A DNA stretch of 64,000 bases from Melieria omissa (taxonomy: Eukaryota; Arthropoda; Insecta; Diptera; Ulidiidae), in contig OZ020269.1 of assembly GCA_963971225.1 (NCBI GenBank), forward strand, positions 84,358,450 through 84,422,449, in the 5' to 3' direction. The translations under genes and the position numbers were made by a program. Shown here in pieces: positions 22,106 through 32,472 of this stretch; the stretch's first letter is position 1; each line of letters starts with the position of its first letter. The notes below the pieces were generated by a model. It did no database searches. It had not been told where the DNA came from and saw only the letters and a program-made list of their open reading frames with translations.

Positions 22106-23165
22106 TATTAATATACAACATAAATATCTCTTAATAATCTTAGGAATATTAAAACGAGCATATTCGAATATTTAAGCAGTTTGTACTATTATTCGAATGC
22201 TTTTGTCCTCGTTTTCCCGCTTCGAGCGAATATGAGTAAACAGTGTACGTCTACTCGTTTTTGTTCATTCATTCATTCGGACTGGTCCACAGAGATGAAG
22301 TAAAGTATTCTATTCAAAAGCATTTGTATGTTTTCAAATAGCAAAAATATTCGCAGGGTAAAATTACCGATTGTTTTATATAAAAGCATATCAGTAAGAA
22401 TATGTACATAAATATTTTCATTATATCCAGTACATACATATTATGTATGCATAAGTATCTATATGCATAATAAAATTTGCTCAGTCTTACTTTGGTGTAA
22501 TCTTTTCAAAAATTTAATAGATTCGTTCATGCAAATTTGATACATATAATATATCAATATTGATATAATACATATATATTATATATCCCATTGCATTAAC
22601 ACCGAAAAAAAAGAAATACAACCATTTTTCTTCCGGCGGCTGTCCTATCAGCAGGAAGTGGCAAATCTATAAGAGTAAAATTGCCTATGAAAAAGGTCCC
22701 AACTCGCCGTTCGGAACCGGCATAAAACTGTAGGTCCCTTCCAACTTTGTAAAAATTCACACGCACAACATGGATGGTTGCGGGTAGCTAGGCCTTAGTC
22801 GCGGTATCGGGCTGCCTGCCAGTCAATTAATTAATTATTATATTATATTTTGATACAAGTATTTTGACATTTTTGTATAGGTGCGCGGTGTAGATCCTAA
22901 CATCAAAAATTGTAGCTGTTTCCAACAACTTTTTTAGATATTCCGCTTAGCATTTAGATAGATTTACATAGATTTACATGCATTGTTTACATGATTTCTG
23001 ACCATATCAGCGACTGAACAATCACTTTGGAAGTACAATTTCAACACTTCCCAGCATTCTTCGAGCGAAAAACGATACATATTCGTTAACCGTAAACAAA
23101 AACTGATTATCTGTCAACGAACGAACGACGCAAGTGCCGCCAAAGTCGAGACACTTTTAATTACG
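22106..23165. other. Intergenic; decayed short dispersed repeat near 22631-22760
   Basis: AT-rich. The section with AAAAAGGTCCCAACTCGCCG and GGCATAAAACTGTAGGTCCC resembles the 3' end of a dispersed repeat I associate with tephritid genomes; this is from memory. No gene seen. Confidence 0.35.
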
Positions 23166-23237
23166 GCCTCTGTAGTCCACGACCAGCGCTCTGGCTTTTC
23201 ATCTTCAGAGATTCCATGTTCAATTCCTAGTTCGTGC
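23166..23237 (+). other. 72-nt tRNA-like sequence upstream of Gr
   Basis: Begins GCCTCTG, contains TAGTCCACGACC (box-A-like), ATTCCTAG and ends TTCGTGC. Box B is weakened (TTCAATTCC). Same length and placement as the others. Confidence 0.45.
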
Positions 23238-23293
23238 TGTTTAAACATCCATATACTTCTTCTTCTTCAAGTGCGCACAACACTGGCCGCTAA

Positions 23294-23312
23294 CGTCAAC
23301 TGTCCGTTGACG
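23294..23312. promoter_or_regulatory. Inverted repeat CGTCAAC-N5-GTTGACG
   Basis: Perfect 7-bp arms, ending 190 bp before the Gr ATG at 23503; conserved between units. Confidence 0.45.
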
Positions 23313-23502
23313 AATTTTCGATTTGTTGGCTTATTTGATGTCAGATTAATTAAAGCAGTCGATTTTATCAAAGCCATTCCATTGACTTGTGTCAGGTGCA
23401 ATTGTGCCCACAGCAAACAAAGATCTCACACTCACTGAAGTCGGCATACGAACGCAGCCATTACCTCAACAGTTTGTCGAAGTTTCCTCAGCGAGCCACA
23501 TC

Positions 23503-24809
23503 ATGCATCACTTCAACGTCGCACCGCGTCGCCGCATCAACCGCTTCATTGGCAGCATTAGCTTCTACTTTGCAATGCTGCTGGGCGCCACCAGCATACA
23601 AATAGAATTCAGCCGGCGGAAAGTACACACCACGCTGCACTACAAGTTGTACGCTGTTTGCGCGAATGTCGCCTTCGTGGCCAGCATGCCCTGGTGCAAT
23701 CGCGCCGTCCTTCGCCACCTGCCCAAGTTTCCGCCGAATGACGCGTTGCTGCCCATCAACCGTCTGGGAGGTTGGTTGAACAGAACGGTATTGCTGTGGC
23801 TGCTGGTGTCGCGTTGGTGGCGCGATCGTCGGTTGCGAGCCATCGCTCTCGACTTTGTTGCATTCGACAAGCGCTACAACGATCGACCACGAACTCAGCA
23901 CGCCGCCATCGAGCAGCATTTCGACGCCATCTTCTATGCGAAGGCGTTCACTGTCGGCGTTGTGTCACTGTCAGTGTTTCACACCACCTACAAGGTGACG
24001 GGCGGATTTTCCTTGGACTACATTTTGCTGTCACTATTCTTCTACTGCTTATATCATATTTTGCACTTCGTGCAGCTGCAGTACTTCCATCTGCTGTGGT
24101 ACGCATGCAAACAGTTCTATCTGCTAAATGCGCATCTGCGGGAGACACTGCAGCAGTCGCGTCTGTCTGCAACAGCTGTTCAGCTGGCGGCGGCACGTGC
24201 GGACTTGCGCGAGCTGAAATTGTTGCACTCGCGTCTGGTGCGGCTACTGCAACATCTCAACGACGACAACCAATATCACATGTTCCCGCTGCTGCTGTGG
24301 AATCTGACGCACAACGTGCTTTTCGGTTTCAACTCGGTGCGCTTCAGCAGATTATTCGACGACGCCCCAGGCACCGCTCTAAATACGTGGCTTGGTTTGT
24401 TCAATGTCGCGGTGCTCCTTGTGGACCAAAATCTGTACTTATGGCTTTGCGACGACACGGTGTGCATCCAGAAGGAAACGGCACAAATACTCAAGGAATT
24501 CAATGCGCCGCCGTTGACCGATGACGATTTGAAGCGGCAGGTAAGCGAGTTGGGATTCACTTCCTCTAATTGCTGTTTAGTCCCCCCCTATCCTCTAAGA
24601 TGGACAACGTTGCATTAACTACAAATAAATCTTCCCCTAAACAGTGTGAACTCTTCGCCCTGCAACTCAAGTTACGTCAGCCACAAATCAACATTAGCGG
24701 CATGATCAATCTGAACAAGCAGAGTGCACTGGTCATGTGGGCCTTCATCCTCCAGCACATCCTAATCCTGTTACAATTTAGTTATAAGGCGCATTTGAGA
24801 CATGAATAA
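23503..24809 (+). CDS. Gustatory receptor (7tm_7 family), 400 aa, intact
   Basis: Exons 23503-24540 (346 codons) and 24645-24809 (54 codons plus stop), with a 104-nt phase-0 intron (CAG|GTAAGC ... CTAAACAG). Starts M-H-H-F-N-V-A-P-R. It shares with the paralogues the WWRDRRLRAIALDFVAFD block, the QLQYFHLLWYACKQFYLLNA segment (about residues 200-219) and the last-helix pattern INLNKQSALVMWAF, HILILLQFSY. A run of about 130 bp (from about 24075) is identical to the Gr at 11293 including silent sites, which suggests gene conversion. Predicted seven-pass chemoreceptor channel subunit of the dendrite membrane; ligand unknown. AATAAA overlaps the stop codon. A non-LTR element lies 150 bp downstream. 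Confidence 0.92.
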
Positions 24810-25071
24810 AGCAACAGCAAAGAATGAATTTGCATTTGTTAGAATCTCGCGTTTAGCCGATTTCAGAGTTCGAACCAGCATCAGACTTAGATTATATATT
24901 AACGGCTGATTTGAGAGGAGATGAAAGGATCGCATCCTTATCGACATCCTAACAGATGAATCGAGTCGCCGTGACGTACAGACGTGTTTTTATCGCTCTC
25001 TATCTGGTTCATCTTAAGCATTATTCTAAGTGCGTATATTTCGTACGGCTTGTAACGCTAGCAACCAAGTG

Positions 25072-26950
25072 ATGCGTTGCGTCAAGTGCAATGCCCAATG
25101 TGTGGCAGAGGACCATGTAACTTGTGGTATATGTGGCAATAAGTTGCATAATAGTTGTGCTAAAATCAACGCCACTAGTTCAAGTTTTCTTAAGAGCAAT
25201 CATAATGTGGTTTTTAAATGTGACAATTGCTTAAAACTTGCATCGCCGTTTTCATTGGGTGTAATCAATGACGCTCTTAACATTTTGGAAAAGTTGACTA
25301 ATCTTCTAAATACTGTGGCAAGTGTATATGCAAGTTCTTCTTGCGACTCTAATAATCCAATAGTTTCTAACATTGCAACTGATTCTACCTACAAAATTCT
25401 AACGCGCTCCAAGACTAAGGTCAATGACCTTAGCCGTTTGAACACTCATCCGATTACAACTCGCAAAAGCTCATTCTCAAACGCGACGGCATCTTCATAT
25501 ATTGCGGGCAAAAACAATAACGCAATTAGCCCATACCGCGCTCAATTGCCTAACAGTGCAACAAAAACGTCTTCGTCAAAATCTCAGTCGTCCTCAGCTC
25601 AATATGCTAGTAATCACTCATGCTCATCGAACTCCTCGGTCGTATCAACTATTATCGACATAGTACAGTAAATAGAGACAAATAAATCACATTTACTAAA
25701 AAAAAATACTTAATGGCTGAAATTTTGAGGGTGTGTTCGGGGGCATGTCCTGAGTCTAAAACTGAGTTTTCGTATTCGAGGGGGTGGGGGAAGATACTAC
25801 CCCCTGCTTATTTAGGGGTGAGCTCGTTTTAATTCCTTATCTCCGGTGCTATTGCTCGTACCGACAAGTCCGAGGGATCAAATTTGTGGGGAATAAAATT
25901 ATCTATCTAATGATAATAAAATCGAGGTCATAGGTCGATAAGGTGAATCACAATGGCCGGTCAAAGGTCAAAAGTGAGGGAAGTTTTTCGTTTTTCGTGA
26001 ATATCGTGAAACCGAGAGTTTTTTCGCATACTGAAGCAGTACGCACGGCGCGAGAAGTACTCATTGCGCATACATTGCACTCTCTACGTGCTCGCACGTA
26101 CAGCGCGCGCGGTCAACATCGGCGCGCGCGGTCAACTTGGTCGTTGGATTGACGGCAAACTATTTATAGTAGATGAGTGTTCGAGCACTCATTTTGTAGG
26201 TAATTTCAAGTACTTTAAAATGGTATCGAAGCAGTATGCGAAAAAACTAAATAAGCAGGGGGTAGTATCTTCCCCCACCCCCTCGAATACGAAAACTCAG
26301 TTTTAGACTCAGGACATGCCCCCGAACACACCCTCAAAATTTCGCCCTTAAGTATTTTTTTTTAGTAAAATATACCAATTTACTGTACTAACAAGAACAA
26401 TGCCGAAGTTGCCGAACTCGCCGCCCGCTCATATGCTGATGCTGTCGCCACTGCTGTCGCTCACACTGATGATGCGCCGGCGAATGCTGCGTCGGTTGTT
26501 GTTGCTGCTGCAGAGATCACGGATGCTTCGTCAACTCCGCGCTTTGGAAATAATGGCACTCAAAGTACTCATCATACTAACAATGCAGTCAGTGAGAAGA
26601 AGCAAGGCAAAAAGCATACCGTCGTCGTTGGAAGCAACTTGACTGTGGAATTAGATGTAGCAATTCGACTCAAATGGTTACATCTGTCATCGTTTAAGCC
26701 CTCTGTTACGGCAGAGAATATCGTTGATTACGTAGCAAAGCACGCATCAATTGAGCCTTCAGCTATCTCTTGCTACAAGCTAATCAAGAGAGATACGCCT
26801 ACGGACTCTTTAAAAAGAGTGAACTTCAAACTGGGAGTCTCATCTTTACATCTTGAGAAGCTGTTGAATGCTGCGATCTGGCCTACTGATGTCAAAGTGC
26901 GCCCGTTCAAGTTTTTTCAGAAAGCAGACGACATAACAAAATTAACTTAA
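25072..26950 (+). pseudogene. Non-LTR ORF1, zinc-finger protein, split by a nested element
   Basis: The first part (25072-25660) encodes MRCVKCNAQC, CGICGNKLHNSCAKI and VFKCDNCLKL, a PHD-like Cys/His cluster, then a Ser-rich region. The frame is cut at 25660 by the palindromic element (25661-26390). Removing that element and one copy of the ACA target duplication restores the frame, which goes on from 26394 (KNNAEVAEL, then an Ala-rich stretch, KKQGKKHTVVVGSNL, LKWLHLSSFKPSVTAENI) to a stop at 26950. The C-terminal part resembles the RNA-binding region of CR1/Jockey ORF1 proteins. ORF1 would coat the element RNA. Confidence 0.8.
25661..26390. mobile_element. 730-bp palindromic (fold-back) element nested in ORF1, target duplication ACA
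   Basis: The arms 25661-25815 and 26247-26390 are inverted copies with high identity (shared GGGGGCATGTCCTGAGTC, CTGAGTTTTCGTATTCGAGG). The ends read TAGTACAG...CTGTACTA, with ACA on both sides (25658-25660, 26391-26393). The middle (~430 bp) has GCGCGCGGTCAAC twice and no transposase. Family not recognised. Confidence 0.88.
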
Positions 26951-26967
26951 CATCTAATACACAATCT

Positions 26968-29841
26968 CAATGTTCCCTCCATACGAGCGGCTTAGATTCA
27001 AATTTGTCATTATATTATCATAATGTTAGTGGTATGCGCACTAAATCGTCTCAGTTCCGCCAGGCCATTGCGTTACATGAGTACGACATTTTAGCGATAA
27101 CCGAGACGTGGCTTAACGATAATGTTGCCACAGCTGAATATTTCGATGAATTCTATCATGTATATCGTAAGGATCGCTGTTCGAGTGCCACAGGCCTCGA
27201 GAGAGGTGGCGGTGTTCTGCTCGCTATTAGGGCAAATTTGTGCAGCAAACTTATTTCTTTAGATCATGCTGATGGAGCTGTTAGAGCAAATTTGCGTTAA
27301 AGTAAAATTAGTAACAATAGGTCAATTTACTTTATTTTATCTTATATTCCCCCTTGTAGTGACTTTGCATGTTATCAAAAGCACAAAGATAATATATCCA
27401 GCTTAATAAACAATGCCAAGCAGTTTGATGAATTTATTTGCTTAGGTGATTTTAATTTAGCCAACATTTCTTGGTTACACCATAACAATAATTTATTACC
27501 ATCTAATCTTAAATCAGATATCGATGTACTAGTTGTAAGTACTTTACTTTCGCTTGATCTCAAACAATGCAACTGTATTTTAAACGATTATGGCAGAATA
27601 CTTGATCTCATTTTTGTTTCGAACGAGTTTAAAGTATCTTGTGAAGAATGCCTATCTCCTATTTTGAGTAACTGTCTCCATCATAAAGCTGTTATTCTTA
27701 GTTTTAAATTTTATGATTTTGATAGTAACACAGGTGAGCCGATGCAGGTGCTTGATTACGCTAAGGCAGACTGCGCAGCGATTAACGAATTTTTGATTAC
27801 CACTGACTGGTCGTTCCTGAGTTCCCCAAATGGAACGGCGGCCTCCTACAGGGTTATGTGTGAGCGTTTTCGATTTGCTATTTCGAGTTTTATTCCTTTG
27901 AAGCGCTCAGTGACTCGAAACAAACCACCCTGGTTCAACTCGAACCTTTGTAATCTGAAAAATATAAAAACAAAGGCCTTCAAAAAGTTTAAGAAAAGCA
28001 ATTCTGACGCTGATCGTCTTAATTTTCTTTCTCTGAGGAATAAATTCGATTGCCTCCATAACTTTTTATTCAATCAATATATGCTTAATATTGAATCGAA
28101 ATTGAGATCTAACCCTTCAAGTTTTTGGCACTTTATCAATACAAAAAGGCAAACTAATGGCTTCCCAACAAGTCTGGAGTATGATGGTGAAGTATCTGAT
28201 AACACTTTAGACTCTTGCAACTTGTTTGCACAATTTTTCCAGAAGGTTTACGTGATGCATGATTCTACCATCATTCCTAAATTTCAAACTGCACCTTTGC
28301 AACCAATTTCTTCATTTCAAATTTCGGAGGATGACGTCCTCTCTGCCATTTCAAAATTGAAACCCAACTCGAAATTTGACATCAAGGGGTTTTCACCTTT
28401 GTTTTTCAAACTCTGCGCTGCAGCTGCAGCTGGACCAATTGCACTACTCTTCCAAGAGTGCATAAATACAGGAACTTTCTTGGAGCCATGGAAGTTGTGT
28501 TCAATCGTCCCGATATTCAAGGCTGGTGACCGTAACGACGTCTGCAACTACAGGCCCATCGTCAAGCAAAGTACACTGGCCAAGCTGTTCGATCAAATTA
28601 TACAGATCAAACTATTCGACCACTTGAAGTTGGCCTTGTGTGATTGTCAGCATGGTTTTTTCCCTGGCAGATCGACTTGCACCAATCTAGCTCTAATCAC
28701 CAATCAAATGATAAACGCCTTCGAGAATCAAGCTCAGCTTGACGTCATCTACACGGACTTTTCCAAGGCTTTTGATAAAGTCGACCATTCAATCCTCCTC
28801 CAAAAACTACAATTTTATGGGGTTGGTGGCAAACTGCTAAAATTTTTCTCGAGCTTCTTATATGGCAGAAAGCTATTCGTTAGTATTGGTCTCACCAAAT
28901 CGAATACCCTGGTCAATGCATGGTCTGGCATACCACAAGGGACGCACTGTGGGCCTCTGTTATTTCTGATCTTCATCAATGACCTACCTAGCAACTTTAA
29001 ATTTGCTAATTGCCTAATGTTTGCGGAAGACGTTAAACTTTTTCTAAGTGTCCGAGACTTACCTGACTGTAATAAATTACAGTCAGATATAAATGTTTTT
29101 GCCCAATGGTGCATAACTAACCACTTATATTTAAACACGAAAAAGTGTTGTGTGGTCACATATTCGAAAAAGTCTTTAAATGTCGAGTGTAGTTACAGGC
29201 TAATCGATTGTACTTTGGTTCGCTGCTGTGAGATTAAGGACTTGGGTGTTATCTTTGACTCAAAACTTTCTTTTTCAAAACATGTCGACTATATTGTCAC
29301 AAAATCTTTTGCAATGATTGGCTTTATCAGAAGAAATACAGCGGAATTCAAAGATCCGCAGACTTTAAAGTCACTTTACAACGCTCTGGTAAGAAGTCGC
29401 CTGGAGTACTGCTCATTAATTTGGAACCCTTATTATGACGTCCACTCAAATAAAATCGAAAGAGTTCAAAAAATATTCACAAGAATCGCTTTGCGCAAGC
29501 TGCATTGGCCTGATGGTCTTCCATCCTACATCGGCAGACGCAAATTGCTTGGGTTGCAGTCGTTGTGCGATAGAAGAGTATTATACTCATTAGTCTTTGC
29601 ATACAATGTCACTAATGGCAAAATAAATGGTGTAGTTTTGTCGAATCTTTTTGATCGTTTTATTCCACAACGTAACTTGAGGAATAACCGTCTTTTCATT
29701 GGCGCTACTCACAAAACTAATTATGCCTATAATGAGCCAATTAATAGATGCGTACGCCTGTGCAACAAGTTTAGTAATATCATTGATTTTAATTCATCTC
29801 TCGCTAGATTTAAGCTCAACTTGTTCACTATTTTTAATTAG
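26968..29841 (+). pseudogene. Non-LTR ORF2: APE endonuclease and reverse transcriptase
   Basis: The endonuclease starts YYHNVSGMRTKSSQF, has ILAITETWLND, and continues after a stop at 27298-27300 with SYIPPCSDF and ICLGDFNLANISW. Around the stop the frame is shifted locally: a second frame reads EQICVKVKL between about 27277 and 27313, so two small indels cancel. The reverse transcriptase has YTDFSKAFDKVDHSIL (motif A), WSGIPQGTHCGPLLFLIFI (motif B) and LMFAEDVKLF where F-A-D-D is expected: the first catalytic Asp is Glu (codon 29036-29038). The connection domain ends in the usual LEYCSLIWNPYYD and IERVQKIFTR motifs, with stop at 29841. Would nick target DNA and copy RNA in the nucleus; probably dead. 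Confidence 0.88.
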
Positions 29842-29870
29842 TCTGTAAGAATTTGTTCTGTAGACCGAAA

Positions 29871-29905
<35 letters not shown>

Positions 29906-29915
29906 ATAGATGAAT

Positions 29916-30308
29916 GCCGAAGGCTTCACAGCAACAAAGAAACATGTGGAAAGAGCGGCGTCATTACACAGCTGGCAGAAAACGATAGGATAACTCATCA
30001 AAGGATAACTCATCACACACAGAACCCCAAAATTGAGATATGGGGCGAATTTAACTTTCACCTCAACTGCTCACTGGTTTGGGTTTGCCCGGACTGTCAC
30101 CAACTATGCCCGGACTGTCAAATCAATGAAGACACAAGTCACGTGCTATCAGTGATGGTAACTGTAAGGAAAATTCCCTACATGTACACGGTTTCACACG
30201 ATTCCTGGTTATGGAAAATTTTGGAGTCAAACTAAAAGTAAAGTTAAGTCAAACTAAAAATTTTAACGATCAAATATTGTTTCCCAATTTGTCAAAGTTG
30301 GCAAATAT
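29916..30308. other. Continuation of Gr 3' flank, then unknown
   Basis: 29908-30130 continues the Gr-downstream sequence interrupted by the non-LTR element. No gene seen. Confidence 0.5.
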
Positions 30309-30395
30309 GTTTTGGCACTACCACATTCTAATGCAGACTCTGAAAGAATATTTTCAATAGTGACAGACGTTCGAACAGAAAAACGAACAAAATAA
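30309..30395 (+). pseudogene. hAT transposase C-terminal (dimerisation domain) relic
   Basis: Reads VLALPHSNADSERIFSIV, then TDVRTEKRTK and a stop. LPHSNADSERxFS is the hallmark of the hAT C-terminal dimerisation region. Nothing longer survives. It lies about 100 bp before a large palindrome. Confidence 0.7.
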
Positions 30396-30501
30396 GCCAT
30401 GAAAATTGGACTTCAATCTGTATGAGACGAAGATATCACCTGTGTACATTTTCAATGTAAAAAACAACATTTAAGAAAATTGCGTATCGACACGAAAAAT
30501 G

Positions 30502-30736
30502 CACCTAAAAACAAAAGTATTTTCTAAACTAATTTCGGGCCGCTGAAGACGAAAGTGAATATCCAAAAATTTTGCAAAGATCTTCGCAAAACCAGATGTG
30601 TGCTGATAACTAAAATTACAGTAAAATACTGGGTTTGCGAAGATTTTTGAAAAACCCTTCTTTGAAAAATTTTTGGATATTGACTTTCGTCTTCAGCGGC
30701 CCAAAATTAGTTAGAAAATACTTTTGCTTTTAGGTG
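30502..30736. repeat. 235-bp palindrome
   Basis: Left arm begins CACCTAAAAACAAAAGTATT; right arm ends AATACTTTTGCTTTTAGGTG. The arms pair for about 85 bp with few mismatches, with GGGCCGCTGAAGACGAAAGT and its complement in the middle. The centre is near 30619. The right part is duplicated at window position 1. Confidence 0.85.
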
Positions 30737-30964
30737 AACGTATTTAACCCATTTTTGCAATTAAAGCATTTAAACAGTATTCCATTATTAGTCTTAGTGT
30801 AATTTTTGTACTGTAATTTTTCACAAACAATTAAAAAAAATACTTAAGTATTACAAAATACTTGAAAAATAAAATAAGAGAATTTCGTAGGGAAAATTGC
30901 TGGACAGCGTAGGAAAAAGTAGGGACTTTTTTCAAGTCGCGTAGGGATTTTTCCAAAAAAAAGT

Positions 30965-31700
30965 TACAATTACTGCGTGCTATTCCACTCCTCTCGGCTT
31001 ACAGCAGTTTGAGATCGCATCAATTCGGTGACGGAAGAACAAGTCTTACAGACATGATGATCTCAAGATCTCAAACTGTATGGAATGCGGTGAGAGATGA
31101 AGCGGTAGTCTTACACCAGAAGCTGAGGAAGAGGCGTTGCGCTTCCGGCAATATCAGCCGAGGACCAGCAAACGACACGTAGTCGAATGATTACAGTATG
31201 GCGACAAACAAACGGGACGACGCGTCGGGTTGACGAGCGATCGGGGTGGGTTGTTTAGCTGACAAGTAAGGAGGCCCAAGTAACTGCAGCTAGAAACTAA
31301 CAGAGACGGGACAATCGACAAGCCTAGCGCTGAAGTCCGCTGTAATGAGTTCCGAGTCATTGAAAGGCTTCTGATTAGTTTTACAGTCGATGAGTGAATG
31401 CTCTTTTTATTTTAACAATATTGCCTACTCATCCCATATATTTGCATCTTGCTGTATAACAATATACTTTAATAGTGAGGTACGACACTTACAAGCTGTC
31501 TTCAGCGCTGTCAGCCTTATAATGTTCTTCCAAAAACAAACACAAGCAACCAGGCTAATCAATCTTGATTGCTTTTGCTTCTCTTTGATAGAAGTGATGT
31601 GAATAATATAATTAAGTTTTGTGTTGGGTGATTATCCCTCCGCTTCTAAGAATTCGTTCATTCGGATCACTTTTTTTAATATATTGAATAAGTATAATTA
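30965..31700. repeat. Gr-downstream spacer module in copy B
   Basis: Duplicate of 427-1160. The following stretch 31700-34551 duplicates 1160-3854 and holds no recognised gene. Confidence 0.7.
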
Positions 31701-32176
31701 AATGTAAAGGATGTAAATGTTTATACTATTTACATGAGTGTTGGTGATATTTATATATTTTTTATAACCTTAATCGTTAAGGATGATTTCCATGTGGTAA
31801 TTTTAAGGTAAGGGTTTACACTTTCGAAAAATCGAATTTTTTTCTTATCTTATTGTTTAACATTTCAGGAATATATTCTCAAAATTTTAAGTCGATCGGA
31901 GCAAAACTCTTAAAGTTATGGTCTATAGTTAGTCCTTTAGTCCTGTCCTTTAGTGCAGGTATACAGCTTATTCTCTTCTATTGTTCTGGTCTCAAAACTT
32001 CTTTTTCAAAGTCCGTGTTCACTGTCAATTAAAAACTACTAAACCGGATCATTGGTACACATTTTCTAAATATAAAATACCTCCCCTGAACGTTTAGTAA
32101 CAAATTTTTTTTTTACATTAAGGGGGTTTCCCACCCACAAAATGGCGGAATTTTTCGTGAAAAATAGCAGTTTACA

Positions 32177-32472
32177 GTTTTTATATTTTTTTTATTTTTT
32201 ATCCCCTTCAAAATTTTGAAGTCCTTTTTAAAGGACAAAGGATGTAGAAATGAAAAACTGAGTACGTAGTACTACTATGTTTGGTCTCCAGTTTCACGCC
32301 CATATGGATTTTTTCCAGTGTGAAGTTTTTATATTTTTTTTATTTTTTATCCCTTTCAAAATTTTGAAGTCCTTTTTAAAGGACAAAGGATGTAGAAATG
32401 AAAAACTGAGTACGTAGTACTACTATGTTTGGTCTCCAGTTTCACGCCCATATGGATTTTTTCCAGTGTGAA
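32177..32472. repeat. 148-bp tandem duplication private to copy B
   Basis: Units 32177-32324 and 32325-32472 are nearly identical (both contain GGACAAAGGATGTAGAAATG and CGCCCATATGGATTTTTTCC). Copy A has one unit only at about 1635-1782. Confidence 0.92.

Larger units (their letters stand above)
24962..29907 (+). mobile_element. Full-length non-LTR retrotransposon with 8-bp target duplication
   Basis: The insertion is flanked by AGATGAAT at 24954-24961 and 29908-29915; the joined flanks rebuild the Gr-downstream sequence seen elsewhere (AACAGATGAATGCC). It has two frames, ORF1 (25072-26950, split by a nested element) and ORF2 (about 26970-29841), and an AAAT-repeat tail (29869-29907). Zinc-finger ORF1 plus APE endonuclease plus RT fits the CR1/Jockey group, which I cannot resolve further. 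Without the nested insert it is about 4.2 kb. One stop in ORF2 and an altered RT active site make it inactive. Confidence 0.9.

Noticed and set aside
25943..26306. Short plus-strand frames inside the palindromic element as a transposase
   Set aside because: Composition follows the repeats (GCGCGCGGTC) and no DDE or helix-turn-helix motif is visible.
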